Part shown: piece by piece, positions 9,340-19,055 of the stretch
Numbering within the stretch: the first letter of the stretch is position 1
Layout: each line of letters begins with the position of its first letter
Origin: Bacteroidia bacterium
GTDB lineage: Bacteria > Bacteroidota > Bacteroidia > J057
Reading direction: 5' to 3'
DNA length: 64,000 nucleotides
Assembly: GCA_041391665.1 (NCBI GenBank)
Contig: JAWKNO010000003.1
Coordinates: 248,001-312,000, forward strand
The notes under the pieces: generated by a model
Databases searched by the model: none
Told to the model about the DNA's origin: nothing
What the model saw: only the letters and a program-made list of their open reading frames with translations
Translations under genes and position numbers: made by a program

Positions 9340-9584
9340 TTTGCAAGTATAATTAGGTTAATAGTAGACTATTCCGAAACAACTGGTGCAGATAAATAGC
9401 CATCTTTTACCAGCTTACTGAATGTAAGACGGATTTACCACACAAAGTCACTTCAATATATTGTAAAAAATGAAGAAATAAAATATACGGGTTATTGTGT
9501 TAGTCTGGAATATTAACCGTATCACCCCTGGTAAAATTCACGGGGCAGATATAACCATTCTGACGATACAGGTTGGTATTTGCG

Positions 9585-10625
9585 TTACTTCAACCGGTCA
9601 ATAAACTGAATGACTTCTTCTGCAAACTTATCCGGCTCCGTATCATAGGGGTGATGCACGGACCGATCAAATATTACCAGTTTTTTATCTAAAGTCCCCA
9701 GTCGCCTTAGTGCGTCATATCCCAATACAGGGGGCACACTGATATCGTATTTCCCCCATAAAAGCAGGGTGGGTATCCGGATATTAAAGAGTTCCTGGGT
9801 CACAGAATAACCGATATCTCTGGCGTAAATAAAGGGTCTATTGAAAAGCGCTGATACTTTCCAGTTGATGGGGTTGTTGTCAATCACAATGCGGTAGAGC
9901 TCTTCAGAAGAAACACCCGACGGCTCCACTGCCCCGGATTCGACGAGGAGAGAAACGACCGCCTGTGCCTGGTCCAGCATGGGTGCATAATCATCGTCTG
10001 ACAGAGAATCCAGGTTAGAGACCTCCTTGTAAATTTCCTCCCATGTATCGGGCTCATATCCCAATAAAATCTGTTCCTCTACAATTGAAAGCAACAACTG
10101 GCGGCGGGCAGTTCCGGCAAATTGAAAATCATGGGCGCCATCTACTTCGATCCAGCCTTTGAACAGAGGCTGATTTACCGGATCGACCAAAACGGCTGCA
10201 CTCAACGCACCGCCCCAGCTATGTCCCATCATAAAGAGTTTGATGTCTTCGCCATACTTGTGCCGGAGTACTGCGACCAGCGCCAGCAAATCTTTGGCCA
10301 TGAGATCAATCACATCATCAGGTTGGCTGTAATGCCCCTGAGACATTCCCTGGCCCCGCTGATCCCAATAAACCACCGCATAGCGTTTTTCCAGTTCGGC
10401 GGTGAAAGCTCCGGTGCGAAAACCAAGTCCAAGACTCCCCGCTCCGTGGACGACGAGGAGAAAAACTTTTTCAGATGCATTGCCGTGGATATAAGCAGGC
10501 ATATCGGCACCTTCATGGCTGACATAAATCGTATCACTCAGCATATCCGGGTCTTCTTTCGCACAGGAGACCAGGAGCATAATACACAGAAACAGGATAT
10601 ATATGGAGTAGTGAGTAATCTTCAT
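9585..10625 (-). CDS. Alpha/beta-hydrolase lipoprotein
   Basis: This 346-residue protein has a lipoprotein signal (hydrophobic stretch ending MLLVSC at residue about 21). The hydrolase core includes the oxyanion region VVHGAG, the WDQRGQGMS motif, the nucleophile elbow GHSWGG, an acid in the WGKYDISVP strand and a final His in RSVHHPYDTEP. It resembles prolyl aminopeptidase or proline-iminopeptidase-like hydrolases, but the substrate is open. Its ATG overlaps the stop of the upstream barrel gene by 4 bases (ATGA), so the two are translationally coupled. Confidence 0.85.
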   Translation of the reverse strand: MKITHYSIYILFLCIMLLVSCAKEDPDMLSDTIYVSHEGADMPAYIHGNASEKVFLLVVHGAGSLGLGFRTGAFTAELEKRYAVVYWDQRGQGMSQGHYSQPDDVIDLMAKDLLALVAVLRHKYGEDIKLFMMGHSWGGALSAAVLVDPVNQPLFKGWIEVDGAHDFQFAGTARRQLLLSIVEEQILLGYEPDTWEEIYKEVSNLDSLSDDDYAPMLDQAQAVVSLLVESGAVEPSGVSSEELYRIVIDNNPINWKVSALFNRPFIYARDIGYSVTQELFNIRIPTLLLWGKYDISVPPVLGYDALRRLGTLDKKLVIFDRSVHHPYDTEPDKFAEEVIQFIDRLK

Positions 10626-11248
10626 TTTCGGCGAAATTTTATAGCAAACTGATATCCCAATTCAACATTTAACAAAGGCAAAACATAAGTATTGTAAGGC
10701 ATGAGCACCATCAAATGAATGTGGGCATACACGCCAGTGGGATTCTGAATGGATGTGACTTTACCAAGTCCTGCGCTGACTTCGGGTGCGAAGTACCAGC
10801 GTCCCGGAATCGTTATCTTCGTAACATCGCCTTTTGAAGACACCTGGTAGGTTTCGGGCAAAAAGGAGCGGTAAAGCCCCAGCGGACTTATTCCCAACAT
10901 ACAATAAAACCCGCGGGGTTTGATCTTGCGGTATCGAAATCCGGCCTGTACAAATCGGGCCTGGTAAATATTGGGATCGGCATATCCTGCAAGTTTTACC
11001 TGTGCAGATAGCTGTTTGAGATAAGACCTACTCTTATCGTCGTCAGCCTTAGTTTCACGGAAGGTATAATCTGTATCAAAAGAAAAGCCCGGATTCCAGA
11101 GGTTATTGCCATAATATCCCAGGCTGAATGTGAGGGTGGAGTCGTATTGTGAAAAGGCTGAAAATGAGTGAATTAAAAAACCCAAAACAACAGATACGCT
11201 GGCAAAAAAATTTTTTCGCCCCAAAGGGCAATTGACAGAGTGATTCAT
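10622..11248 (-). CDS. Predicted outer-membrane beta-barrel or surface protein, unknown function
   Basis: This 208-residue protein has an N-terminal signal (Leu/Phe-rich, ending SAFSQ near residue 34). Alternating hydrophobic and polar strands with many Tyr, Phe and Gly residues follow (FSLGYYGNNLW, ARFVQAGFRYRK, LLNVELGYQFAIKF). The strand pattern and aromatic-rich C-terminus fit a small outer-membrane barrel; no family is recognised. It is upstream of, and overlaps by 4 bases, the lipoprotein hydrolase gene, suggesting a two-gene envelope operon. Confidence 0.7.
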   Translation of the reverse strand: MNHSVNCPLGRKNFFASVSVVLGFLIHSFSAFSQYDSTLTFSLGYYGNNLWNPGFSFDTDYTFRETKADDDKSRSYLKQLSAQVKLAGYADPNIYQARFVQAGFRYRKIKPRGFYCMLGISPLGLYRSFLPETYQVSSKGDVTKITIPGRWYFAPEVSAGLGKVTSIQNPTGVYAHIHLMVLMPYNTYVLPLLNVELGYQFAIKFRRK

Positions 11249-11321
11249 TCCAAAGCGTTTGATACAGAGTCAATATAGGAACAGGAACTCCGTATTCCAA
11301 ACCTTTGTGATTGTACTGCCT

Positions 11322-11513
11322 TTATCTTGCCGCTGTTTTCGGCAATACAAATAAGTCGATCAACACAGAAGCAAACACGTAGACCTCGACCAGCCGATCT
11401 GCCGGGGATACCTCAAAGAAAAAGAATTTGACAAGGTAATAAACCGCACATATCGCTACACTGATTGCCCAGGCAATATACCAGATTGGTTTTCCTTTTA
11501 ATTTATTGAGCAT
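11322..11513 (-). CDS. Small membrane protein, unknown function
   Basis: This is a 63-residue frame starting at MLNKLKGKP with two hydrophobic segments (about residues 10-30 and 40-55). The frame stays open up to 11600, but the longer start would sit in the A/T run of the uspA terminator, so the internal ATG at 11513 is preferred. Homology is not evident and the gene is only moderately supported. Confidence 0.45.
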   Translation of the reverse strand: MLNKLKGKPIWYIAWAISVAICAVYYLVKFFFFEVSPADRLVEVYVFASVLIDLFVLPKTAAR

Positions 11514-11597
11514 ATTCAGAAAGTTTATTTTACTAACCAATGATTCAAAAATCACCTGTTGGTTGAAAGAAATCCATTTTTTTTCAATCAGCATCAG

Positions 11598-11629
11598 CAA
11601 AAAAAAAGGCCGGAGATTGCTCCAGCCTT
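11598..11629 (-). terminator. Rho-independent terminator of the UspA/kinase operon
   Basis: On the minus strand a 10-bp stem (one mismatch, arms 11606-11615 and 11620-11629) with a CAAT loop is followed by a run of T (11598-11607). It lies 20 bases past the UspA stop codon. Confidence 0.85.
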
Positions 11630-11649
11630 ATTGTGAGAAGAAATAGTAG

Positions 11650-12513
11650 TTATACTTCGGTCTTTTTGGTTTCGAGCTCAAAAGCTTCAGCATGAAGTGC
11701 CAGCAGAGGCACATAAGTATGGAAAGCCATTTTTTGTGTATGGCTGCCTTCAATCAGATATTCTTTCCAGTTTCTCCGGCGGGTGGACATGACCAGTAAG
11801 TCAGGTTTAATAGAATCCACATAAGCCTGAATGCCCTCGTCAATATCAGGGTTCATCATCGTATGGAAAGCGGTAAACTCCTCGGGAATAAACTCCCGGA
11901 TGACATCCTTATACCAGTCAAAGATCTCTTGTGTAGCCTCATCTTCCGTTGGGGAAATGTGCAGGATATGCACTTTCGCATTAAAAGTTGTGGCAAGCGT
12001 GGAGATCTGCTGAAGGATACCCTCGGTTTCATCTTCAAAATTGGTGGTATAGAGGATATCGCGGATTCCTTTAAAATCACTGTTTTCGGGAATTGCGAGT
12101 ACCGGGCAGGATGTCCGCCCAATAACTTTCGCCGTTTGGGTTCCCATAAAAATCTTCCGGATACCCTGAGCGCCTTTAGTGCCCATGATCACCCATTCTA
12201 CAGGATACTCGGCTAAATAGCTCTGGAGTTCACGTTGAAAAGGTCCCTGCCGCACAACGGTTTCTATCTGAAGATCAGGATCTTTTTCCAAAAGGGAATC
12301 CCGAATCTTACCTAAACGGCTGAGAGCGACCTTTTTAATCGTTTCGGTTTTTTCGATAATCATGTAAGCCGGCGCTTCTGCATAGTAATCAGCCAGCGGA
12401 TGGGAGTGGAATAATACAATTTTAGCTCCGAGCTGTTTGGCAAAAGGAACCGCATACTGTAACGCATGCATCGCGGTAGTGGAAAAGTCGTTAGGGATCA
12501 ATAGAGTTTTCAT
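11650..12513 (-). CDS. Tandem universal stress protein (two UspA domains)
   Basis: This 287-residue protein is made of two UspA folds (about residues 1-145 and 150-280). Domain 1 has the usual MKTLLIPNDFS start and a GTKGAQG...MGTQTAKVI nucleotide-binding-like loop; domain 2 has MSTRRR and IEGSHTQKMAFH. Start ATG 12513 is chosen because the UspA strand begins there; the frame extends six residues further. Tandem Usp proteins commonly bind ATP and support survival under stress. It is 24 bases downstream of the APH-like gene and ends at a clear terminator, so it is the last gene of a three-gene operon. Confidence 0.88.
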   Translation of the reverse strand: MKTLLIPNDFSTTAMHALQYAVPFAKQLGAKIVLFHSHPLADYYAEAPAYMIIEKTETIKKVALSRLGKIRDSLLEKDPDLQIETVVRQGPFQRELQSYLAEYPVEWVIMGTKGAQGIRKIFMGTQTAKVIGRTSCPVLAIPENSDFKGIRDILYTTNFEDETEGILQQISTLATTFNAKVHILHISPTEDEATQEIFDWYKDVIREFIPEEFTAFHTMMNPDIDEGIQAYVDSIKPDLLVMSTRRRNWKEYLIEGSHTQKMAFHTYVPLLALHAEAFELETKKTEV

Positions 12514-12537
12514 AATGCTAAGGATTATCATTCTTCA

Positions 12538-13581
12538 TCAGGATGCCTGTGCCCGAATGGTTGATGGTGTAGAGAGCTGTGAGATGTAGCGATTGATGAT
12601 TGCCACATACGTTCCAATCATATTTTGAATAGCGTTTAAACTGTCTTCCTGCAGTTTATTTTTGGCGAATTCCAGCAGTAATACTTTCATCCGCACATTG
12701 GCTCTGTATAGTTTGTAATAAATCAGCAGCGCTTCATCCTGGGGCGAACCAAAAGCATGCACGTGATTCAGATAAGCCTGCAGGAAATAGGCACTCAGAT
12801 CGTCGGCTCCGGAAGCTTCCAGGTCCATACACAGGAAACCTACTTCGTCCAGGATATCGGTTTGTCTCCACGCATCGTTAAATTCAATACAATCGAAAAT
12901 TACTGGCGGGGATTCGAGGAAAATATTACCCGTATGAAGATCTCCATGGCAATCTCTGACGTACCCTTTATCTACTCTCACGCGAAAATCGCGCTGATGT
13001 TCGAGAAGAAAACGGTTGGAAGTATTGATCGCCCGATCAATGGTTTTGGCAGCTTCTAATGAGATTGACAAAGCCGTCTCACGGTAGGAAAGAATATCGT
13101 TAAAATCCAGCTTAAGATTGTACAAAGACTGTGGGACAAAATTGACTTTTGTGTCCTTATGAAATGTGGCGAGTTTTTCTGCCAGTTCGTCGATATGCTG
13201 ATGGGTAACTTTGCCTTCACGGAGCATGTGATTCATCTGCTTTTCCTTACTCATCCGCCGCATCATCACCGCCCAGTCCACAATTTCACCACCATTGTCT
13301 TCCATCGAGTAGCTGCCGGAGAGCTCCCAGATCGGTACTCTTTTGAGATAAACCCCTTCTGACAGACGGGAATTGAGCAAAAGCTCTCTGCGGGTAAAAT
13401 AAGCCCGGTTTTTTAGTGTTGAAAAATCAAGAAAGCTGTATTGAACCGGCTTTTTGATTTTGTAGGCATAATGATCTGTCAGTATTACCCATGATATATG
13501 AGTCTCTATCAGCTCCGGATTTTTTGCGGTATCTGAGAATGCTTTATCGGCGATTAACCGGTTTATCTGAATTTGATCCAT
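12538..13581 (-). CDS. Aminoglycoside-phosphotransferase-like kinase (COG2187 type)
   Basis: This 347-residue protein has a protein-kinase-like fold of the APH family. An N-terminal lobe carries YAYKIKKPV (the ATP lysine region). The catalytic loop is RDCHGDLHTGNIF and the metal-binding Asp is in FDCIEFND. COG2187 members are not known antibiotic kinases; in many bacteria this domain is fused to a P-loop kinase (COG0645), as in the Mycobacterium DosR-regulated Rv2004c. Here the two parts are separate genes overlapping by 38 bases. A stress-related small-molecule kinase role is inferred from this context and the UspA neighbour. Confidence 0.82.
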   Translation of the reverse strand: MDQIQINRLIADKAFSDTAKNPELIETHISWVILTDHYAYKIKKPVQYSFLDFSTLKNRAYFTRRELLLNSRLSEGVYLKRVPIWELSGSYSMEDNGGEIVDWAVMMRRMSKEKQMNHMLREGKVTHQHIDELAEKLATFHKDTKVNFVPQSLYNLKLDFNDILSYRETALSISLEAAKTIDRAINTSNRFLLEHQRDFRVRVDKGYVRDCHGDLHTGNIFLESPPVIFDCIEFNDAWRQTDILDEVGFLCMDLEASGADDLSAYFLQAYLNHVHAFGSPQDEALLIYYKLYRANVRMKVLLLEFAKNKLQEDSLNAIQNMIGTYVAIINRYISQLSTPSTIRAQAS

Positions 13582-14068
13582 AACATTGTTGTAATAAGTG
13601 CGCTTCCGCGTAGTTCAACATTTCATTTAGGGTTAAAAGACCGGAATTCAGTGTTAGATGTGGTTTTTGCATCGGCTCAAATGATGATTTAATTTTCAGA
13701 TAAACATCAAAATCAGCCTCTGAATAGCGCCTTTTGGTTGTGATCCTCGATCGAATGACGGATTCGTCAGCAAAAATCTCTATAAAGTAAATTTTTCCCG
13801 GCAGCCCCAGCGTAAACCAATCTCTGAGATACTCCCGGTAGAAAGTGGCATCAACTACCACGTTCTCTTCTTTATTCAGTGCATCAATAGTCAGCGCTTT
13901 CATCTCCTCATAGACCTGATATTTCGCAGATCCGCTGTACCTGTCTATTTGTATAAAGTTTAGTCTGACCTGATCACTGCTGATATAGGTAGCAGAAATT
14001 TTTCCTGCTAATGCCTCCGCAAATGTAGATTTGCCCGATCCCGGTAAACCAAATACAATGATGGTCAT
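13544..14068 (-). CDS. P-loop NTPase/kinase (COG0645 type)
   Basis: This 174-residue protein starts with a Walker A motif (FGLPGSGKSTFAEAL, residues 5-19). It has an SSDQVR substrate-loop motif near residue 31 and VVDATFYREYLRDWF (Walker B-like) near residue 75, typical of small zeta-toxin/gluconokinase-like kinases. Its 3' end overlaps the next gene by 38 bases in another frame. In other phyla the same domain is the C-terminal half of the COG2187 protein, so the overlap looks like a split form of that fusion. Substrate unknown. Confidence 0.82.
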   Translation of the reverse strand: MTIIVFGLPGSGKSTFAEALAGKISATYISSDQVRLNFIQIDRYSGSAKYQVYEEMKALTIDALNKEENVVVDATFYREYLRDWFTLGLPGKIYFIEIFADESVIRSRITTKRRYSEADFDVYLKIKSSFEPMQKPHLTLNSGLLTLNEMLNYAEAHLLQQCYGSNSDKPVNRR

Positions 14069-14277
14069 GACGATGACTTTTAATTATCGAAAATTAATAT
14101 CACTGGATAATAGTAAGTATGACAGGAGTCATGTACCGGGGTGACTCCTCCGGAAAAAGGTATGATATTTATCATAACTGGTCGGGCGCCATTTTTCAGG
14201 GGACAGCGATTTCCCGGGTAGAGAATCGGAGTTTTGCAGGGGAATATGTAATTTACCCTGAAAGCTTTTATTTCCGT

Positions 14278-17200
14278 ATGAAGTACCTCCTGCTTGCTTT
14301 TTTTACGCTGCTTACTGCTTTGTTTTACAGTTGTGGGCAACCGCTTCCCGCTGATGTGGTTTCCGCAGAAAAGTCGTTGCCTGACAAAATTGATTTTAAC
14401 CTGCATGTCAGGCCCATTCTTTCTGACCGGTGTTTTGCCTGCCACGGACCTGACAAAAACTCCCGGAAAGCAGACCTTCGACTCGATACGGAGGAAGGTG
14501 CTTTTGCTGCACTTGACAGCCTCAACACTCATTTCCCGATTGTGCCCGGCGACGTCGGTCGCAGTATGGTTGTGCAACGTATGGTCAGCACCGATCCTGA
14601 GTTTCAGATGCCTCCGCCAGAATCCAACCTGACTGTCACGCCTGAAGAAGTAGCGACCATTGCAAAATGGATCCGGCAAGGTGCCAAATGGAAAAACCAC
14701 TGGGCATTTATTCCGCCCGAAAAACACCCGATCCCCTCTGTCAAAAATACCGCCTGGCCGGTAAACGAAATTGACCGGTTTGTACTCGCAAAACTTGAAA
14801 AAGAAAACATTCAGCCTTCCCCCCAGGCAGACAAAGAAACCCTTCTTCGCCGAATCACCTTCGATCTTACTGGCTTGCCTCCGACAGTCGCCGAAATTGA
14901 CGCCTTTCTCGCAGATGATTCTCCGGAGGCTTACGAAAAAGTTGTCGATCGCCTTTTCGCTTCTCCCCGGTACGGAGAACAGATGGCCGTAGAATGGCTT
15001 GACCTTGCGCGTTATGCCGACACTCACGGCTATCAGGCTGATTACTACCGCCCGCACTGGCCGTGGAGAGATTGGGTGATCCGTTCGCTCAACGCCAATA
15101 TGCCTTACGACCAGTTTGTATCCTGGCAGCTCGCCGGCGATCTTTTCCCCAATCCCTCCCGCGAGCAGCTTCTTGCCACGGGATTTAACCGCAACCACGC
15201 CCAAAATGCTGAAGGGGGCATTGTACAGGAAGAATTTCGGGTAGAATATGTCGCCGACCGTACCCAGACTTTTGCCACCGCCTTCCTCGGGCTTACCATG
15301 CAGTGTGCCCGCTGCCACGATCATAAATATGACCCCATTTCTCAGAAGGAATTCTACGGTCTGTTCAGCTTCTTCAATAATGTCCCCGAAGCTGGTCAGA
15401 TCACCTGGAATACCAGCGATATGCCCGGACCCGTCATGCTGCTGGCAGATCAGGAAAAGGAAGATCAAATCGCTTTTATCCGCCGGCAGGTAACCCAACA
15501 GGAAGAAGCTATTGCCACATACAAACAGAACCAACTGGCGATGTTTGAAAAATGGTTTGACCGTGAAAAACCAGTATCTATACCGGCTGCGCCGAAAGGC
15601 CAAATGGCTGAATTCCCACTGGAGAATGCTACCAATGAAAGAATTCCCAACAAAATCAACCCCTCCCTGCCGGGTAAAATTACCGATCCGGTTACAGACC
15701 GTATTGCCATAGAACCAGTCATCACCGTAAAAGGCAAACATGGAAACGGGCTGAAACTCAGCGGCGACAATGCCCTTACCTTTCCCGGTGTCGGGCGGTT
15801 TAGCCGTTCGGAGCCGTTTTCCGTGGGGCTTTGGGTAAACATTCCGGCAGAACTGAAAGAAGGGGTAATCTTCCACGGAAACAAAGGCGCAGCATTGTAC
15901 ACCTTCAAAGGATATCAGGTTTCAGTCGAAAATCATCGGCTCGACGTGCGGCTGGCCCATGACTTTCCCTCGAATGCGATCCAGCTTCTGTCAAAAACTG
16001 ACTTCCCCCGCAACCAATGGTTTCATCTTATGCTCACGTATGATGGTTCGTCCCGGGCTGCCGGGGTAAAACTATATCTTGACGGGCAAGAAATGCCGAT
16101 GGAAACCACCCGCGATCATCTGGTCAAAGACATTGTTTTTCACCCATCGACCCCTGGGGGTGGATATATCGATACGTATCTGAAAGTCGGTGCCAGATGG
16201 CGCTCCCGCGGTCTTTCAAACGGGAGCGTGGACGACATCGCCGTATTTGGCAGGGCGCTGAGCCCGGCGGAAATAAGGGCCTTATATGAAGGGAAACCCC
16301 AGGTATTTACCACATACAACGAAGAAACGAAACCCGCTCTTTTCGAATATTTCCTTCAAAACCATGACCCTGGCTACCAGACAATGGCTGATTCCCTTGC
16401 CCGCATCAGACGGAAGGAAGTGCAGGCGGTGGAAGAAGTGCAGGAAATTATGGTCATGGGAGAAATGAATCCCCCCCGCCAGACCTATCTTCTCGCAAGA
16501 GGCGCATACGACGCCCACACCGATTCGCTTTTACCCCATACACCAGCTGCCATAAAGGCATTTGACCCAAAAGAAGCGCCCAACCGCCTTGGACTGGCCA
16601 AATGGTTGTTTGATCCGCAAAATCCCCTCCCGGCAAGGGTAACTGTCAACCGCTACTGGCAATTGTTTTTTGGCAGGGGAATCGTCGTTACGGCAGAAGA
16701 TTTTGGCAGCCAGGGTAAATTACCTTCACATCCCGAACTGCTGGACTGGCTGGCGCGGGAGTTTATGGATTCGGGTTGGGACATAAAGGCTATTCAACGG
16801 AAAATGGTTATGTCTGCAACTTACCGCCAACAGTCTCATGCTGATGAAATTTTGCGGGAAAAAGACCCCGACAATCTATTGCTTGCACGTGGTCCTAAGT
16901 CCCGGCTTACAGCCGAAATGTTGCGCGACCAGGCACTGGCGGCCAGCGGTCTGCTGACAGATAAAATGGGCGGACCACCGGTCAGACCCTACCAACCCGA
17001 CGGGTTGTGGGATTTTAACCGGATGGCGGGTGGCTATCAGCAAAGCCATGGGGAAGACCTTTACAGAAGAAGCTTGTATACCTTCCTGAAACGCACCATT
17101 CCCCCTCCGCTGATGAATACATTTGACGCACCCAATCGGTCCTACTGTGTCGTAAGAAGGCAAAAGACCACCACCCCCTTGCAAGCGCTGGTGCTGATGA

Positions 17201-17517
17201 ATGATCCTCAGTTTCTGGAGCCGGCACGCGTCCTCGCAGCTAAGGTGCTGCACGAAAATCCTGTGCCCACAGAAGCCATCTCGGCTGCATTTCGAAGGCT
17301 TACCTCGCGAAAACCCTCAGAAAAAGAGTTGGCACTGCTGAAAGATATGTTTGATAAAAATCTGATGAAATATCGGCAGAATCCACAAAAAGCAGAAGGA
17401 TTGCTCCAAACCGGAGAATTTCCGGCAGATTCTTTGTCCGAACAGGAAGCCATTGCGGCTATGACGCTTGTGACAACCACAATTATGAATTTTGACGCTT
17501 CACAAATGGAGCGATAG
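14278..17517 (+). CDS. PSD1-type cytochrome c lipoprotein (DUF1549/DUF1553) with LamG-like insert
   Basis: This 1079-residue protein starts at ATG 14278, which begins a lipoprotein signal (MKYLLLAFFTLLTALFYSC); the longer open frame from 14119 has no export signal. Domains in order: PSD1 cytochrome c with haem motif CFACH near residue 55, DUF1549 at about residues 160-370 (WLDLARYADTHGYQAD, CARCHDHKYDPI), a concanavalin/LamG-like module at about 490-680 (FSVGLWVNIP, KLYLDGQEMP), then DUF1553 at about 760-1010 (VTVNRYWQLFFGRG, ATYRQQSH). Such proteins are abundant in Planctomycetes and occur in marine Bacteroidota; their reaction is not established, but a role in polysaccharide or aromatic oxidation has been proposed. 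It is followed 24 bases later by its usual partner, a DUF1501 protein. Confidence 0.92.
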   Translation: MKYLLLAFFTLLTALFYSCGQPLPADVVSAEKSLPDKIDFNLHVRPILSDRCFACHGPDKNSRKADLRLDTEEGAFAALDSLNTHFPIVPGDVGRSMVVQRMVSTDPEFQMPPPESNLTVTPEEVATIAKWIRQGAKWKNHWAFIPPEKHPIPSVKNTAWPVNEIDRFVLAKLEKENIQPSPQADKETLLRRITFDLTGLPPTVAEIDAFLADDSPEAYEKVVDRLFASPRYGEQMAVEWLDLARYADTHGYQADYYRPHWPWRDWVIRSLNANMPYDQFVSWQLAGDLFPNPSREQLLATGFNRNHAQNAEGGIVQEEFRVEYVADRTQTFATAFLGLTMQCARCHDHKYDPISQKEFYGLFSFFNNVPEAGQITWNTSDMPGPVMLLADQEKEDQIAFIRRQVTQQEEAIATYKQNQLAMFEKWFDREKPVSIPAAPKGQMAEFPLENATNERIPNKINPSLPGKITDPVTDRIAIEPVITVKGKHGNGLKLSGDNALTFPGVGRFSRSEPFSVGLWVNIPAELKEGVIFHGNKGAALYTFKGYQVSVENHRLDVRLAHDFPSNAIQLLSKTDFPRNQWFHLMLTYDGSSRAAGVKLYLDGQEMPMETTRDHLVKDIVFHPSTPGGGYIDTYLKVGARWRSRGLSNGSVDDIAVFGRALSPAEIRALYEGKPQVFTTYNEETKPALFEYFLQNHDPGYQTMADSLARIRRKEVQAVEEVQEIMVMGEMNPPRQTYLLARGAYDAHTDSLLPHTPAAIKAFDPKEAPNRLGLAKWLFDPQNPLPARVTVNRYWQLFFGRGIVVTAEDFGSQGKLPSHPELLDWLAREFMDSGWDIKAIQRKMVMSATYRQQSHADEILREKDPDNLLLARGPKSRLTAEMLRDQALAASGLLTDKMGGPPVRPYQPDGLWDFNRMAGGYQQSHGEDLYRRSLYTFLKRTIPPPLMNTFDAPNRSYCVVRRQKTTTPLQALVLMNDPQFLEPARVLAAKVLHENPVPTEAISAAFRRLTSRKPSEKELALLKDMFDKNLMKYRQNPQKAEGLLQTGEFPADSLSEQEAIAAMTLVTTTIMNFDASQMER

Positions 17518-17541
17518 CTATAAAAAACAAAAGAAAATATT

Positions 17542-19002
17542 ATGTCCTGCAATCATTTTGACCCCAAATACAGTCGCAGAGACTTTCTTACCCGCACCAG
17601 CCTGGGACTTGGCGCAGTGGCACTAAGTTCGCTTCTGGGCGCAGGCTCTGTCTGGGGAAAGGATAAAGAAATCGCACTTGCGCCCTCCTCCGGCGGTATC
17701 CTTTCTTCGCCCCATTTTCCGCCCAGGGTAAAACGAGTCATTTACCTTTTTCAAAGCGGCGGCCCTTCTCAGTTGGAATTATTTGACCACAAACCCCTGC
17801 TTCAGAAAATGAACGGAGAGCAGCTGCCCGATTCTGTGCGACAGGGACAGCGACTGACGGGTATGAGTTCGGGCCAGACCTCGCTTCCACTTGCCGGAGC
17901 ACAATTTGCCTTTCAGCAGCATGGAAAATCAGGTGCCTGGGTCAGCGAACTGATGCCACATACAGCGAAAATTGCCGATGAACTTTGTTTCATTAAGTCG
18001 ATGTACACAGAGGCAATCAACCACGACCCGGCCATTACCTTTTTTCAGACTGGCTCGCAGATCGACGGGCGGCCCAGTATTGGCTCGTGGCTGAGTTATG
18101 GTTTGGGTACAGACAATGAAAATCTGCCATCGTTTATCGTGTTGGTAACAAAAAATAAAGGCGGCCAGCCACTTTACGCCCGTTTGTGGGGAAATGGATT
18201 TTTACCTTCCAGGCATCAGGGCGTACAGTTCCGTTCTGGGAATGAGCCCGTTTTGTACCTGAATAATCCTGCCGGATTTGATATGAGCGACCGGAGAGAA
18301 ATGCTTGACTATCTGAAACAGATGCATGAGCTCGAAATGGAAAAGCAGGAAGATCCCGAATTGAGCAGTCGCATCGCACAGTACGAGATGGCCTTTCGGA
18401 TGCAGACCTCCGTGCCGGAGGTGATGGATCTTTCCGGCGAACCGGAAAGCGTATTCGACCTATACGGACCAGACGCCCGCAATCCAGGGACATTTGCAGC
18501 CAATTGCCTCCTGGCCCGCCGGCTGGCAGAGCGGGGGGTGAAGTTCATTCAACTCTATCATCAGGACTGGGATCACCACGGGGGATTGCCTGCAGGAATA
18601 CGTGCAGAGGCAAAACAAACCGATCAGGCATCGGCAGCGTTGGTGATGGATTTGAAACAGCGGGGATTACTCGATGATACACTGGTAATCTGGGGTGGAG
18701 AGTTTGGCCGCACAAACTATTCGCAGGGTAAACTCACCAAAACTGACTATGGCAGGGACCATCATCCCCGCTGTTTTACCTTATGGATGGCCGGTGGCGG
18801 CGTCAAAAAAGGGTTTTCTTATGGAGAAACAGACGAGTTTGGCTACAACATTATCCAAAATCCTGTTCATGTTCACGACTTTCAGGCCACTTTACTGCAC
18901 TTGCTGGGTGTGGACCATGAGCGGCTCACTTTCAAACATCAGGGGAGACGTTACCGGCTCACTGATGTACATGGGAAGGTAGTGCGGGAAGTAATGGCGT
19001 GA
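17542..19002 (+). CDS. DUF1501 (sulfatase-like fold) Tat-exported protein
   Basis: This 486-residue protein has a twin-arginine signal near residues 10-30 (SRRDFLTRTSLGLGAVALSS). The body matches DUF1501: FQSGGPSQLELFDHKP, an EAINHDPA motif, HQDWDHHGG, and a metal-site-like end WGGEFGRTNYSQG ... GRDHHP. DUF1501 proteins belong to the alkaline phosphatase/sulfatase superfamily and almost always follow a PSD1 gene. Tat export suggests a pre-folded, cofactor-bearing enzyme. The two genes form one plus-strand operon. Confidence 0.92.
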   Translation: MSCNHFDPKYSRRDFLTRTSLGLGAVALSSLLGAGSVWGKDKEIALAPSSGGILSSPHFPPRVKRVIYLFQSGGPSQLELFDHKPLLQKMNGEQLPDSVRQGQRLTGMSSGQTSLPLAGAQFAFQQHGKSGAWVSELMPHTAKIADELCFIKSMYTEAINHDPAITFFQTGSQIDGRPSIGSWLSYGLGTDNENLPSFIVLVTKNKGGQPLYARLWGNGFLPSRHQGVQFRSGNEPVLYLNNPAGFDMSDRREMLDYLKQMHELEMEKQEDPELSSRIAQYEMAFRMQTSVPEVMDLSGEPESVFDLYGPDARNPGTFAANCLLARRLAERGVKFIQLYHQDWDHHGGLPAGIRAEAKQTDQASAALVMDLKQRGLLDDTLVIWGGEFGRTNYSQGKLTKTDYGRDHHPRCFTLWMAGGGVKKGFSYGETDEFGYNIIQNPVHVHDFQATLLHLLGVDHERLTFKHQGRRYRLTDVHGKVVREVMA

Positions 19003-19055
19003 AAATGATCTCTGGCAAATCCATTTACTCAGGTGCATTAAGTTTACTGCGCACA

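Noticed and set aside
14080..15876. Open frame of 598 codons on the minus strand
   Set aside because: It lies inside the well-supported PSD1 gene on the plus strand, overlaps the kinase start region, and has no domain or signal; it is a shadow of the real coding frame.
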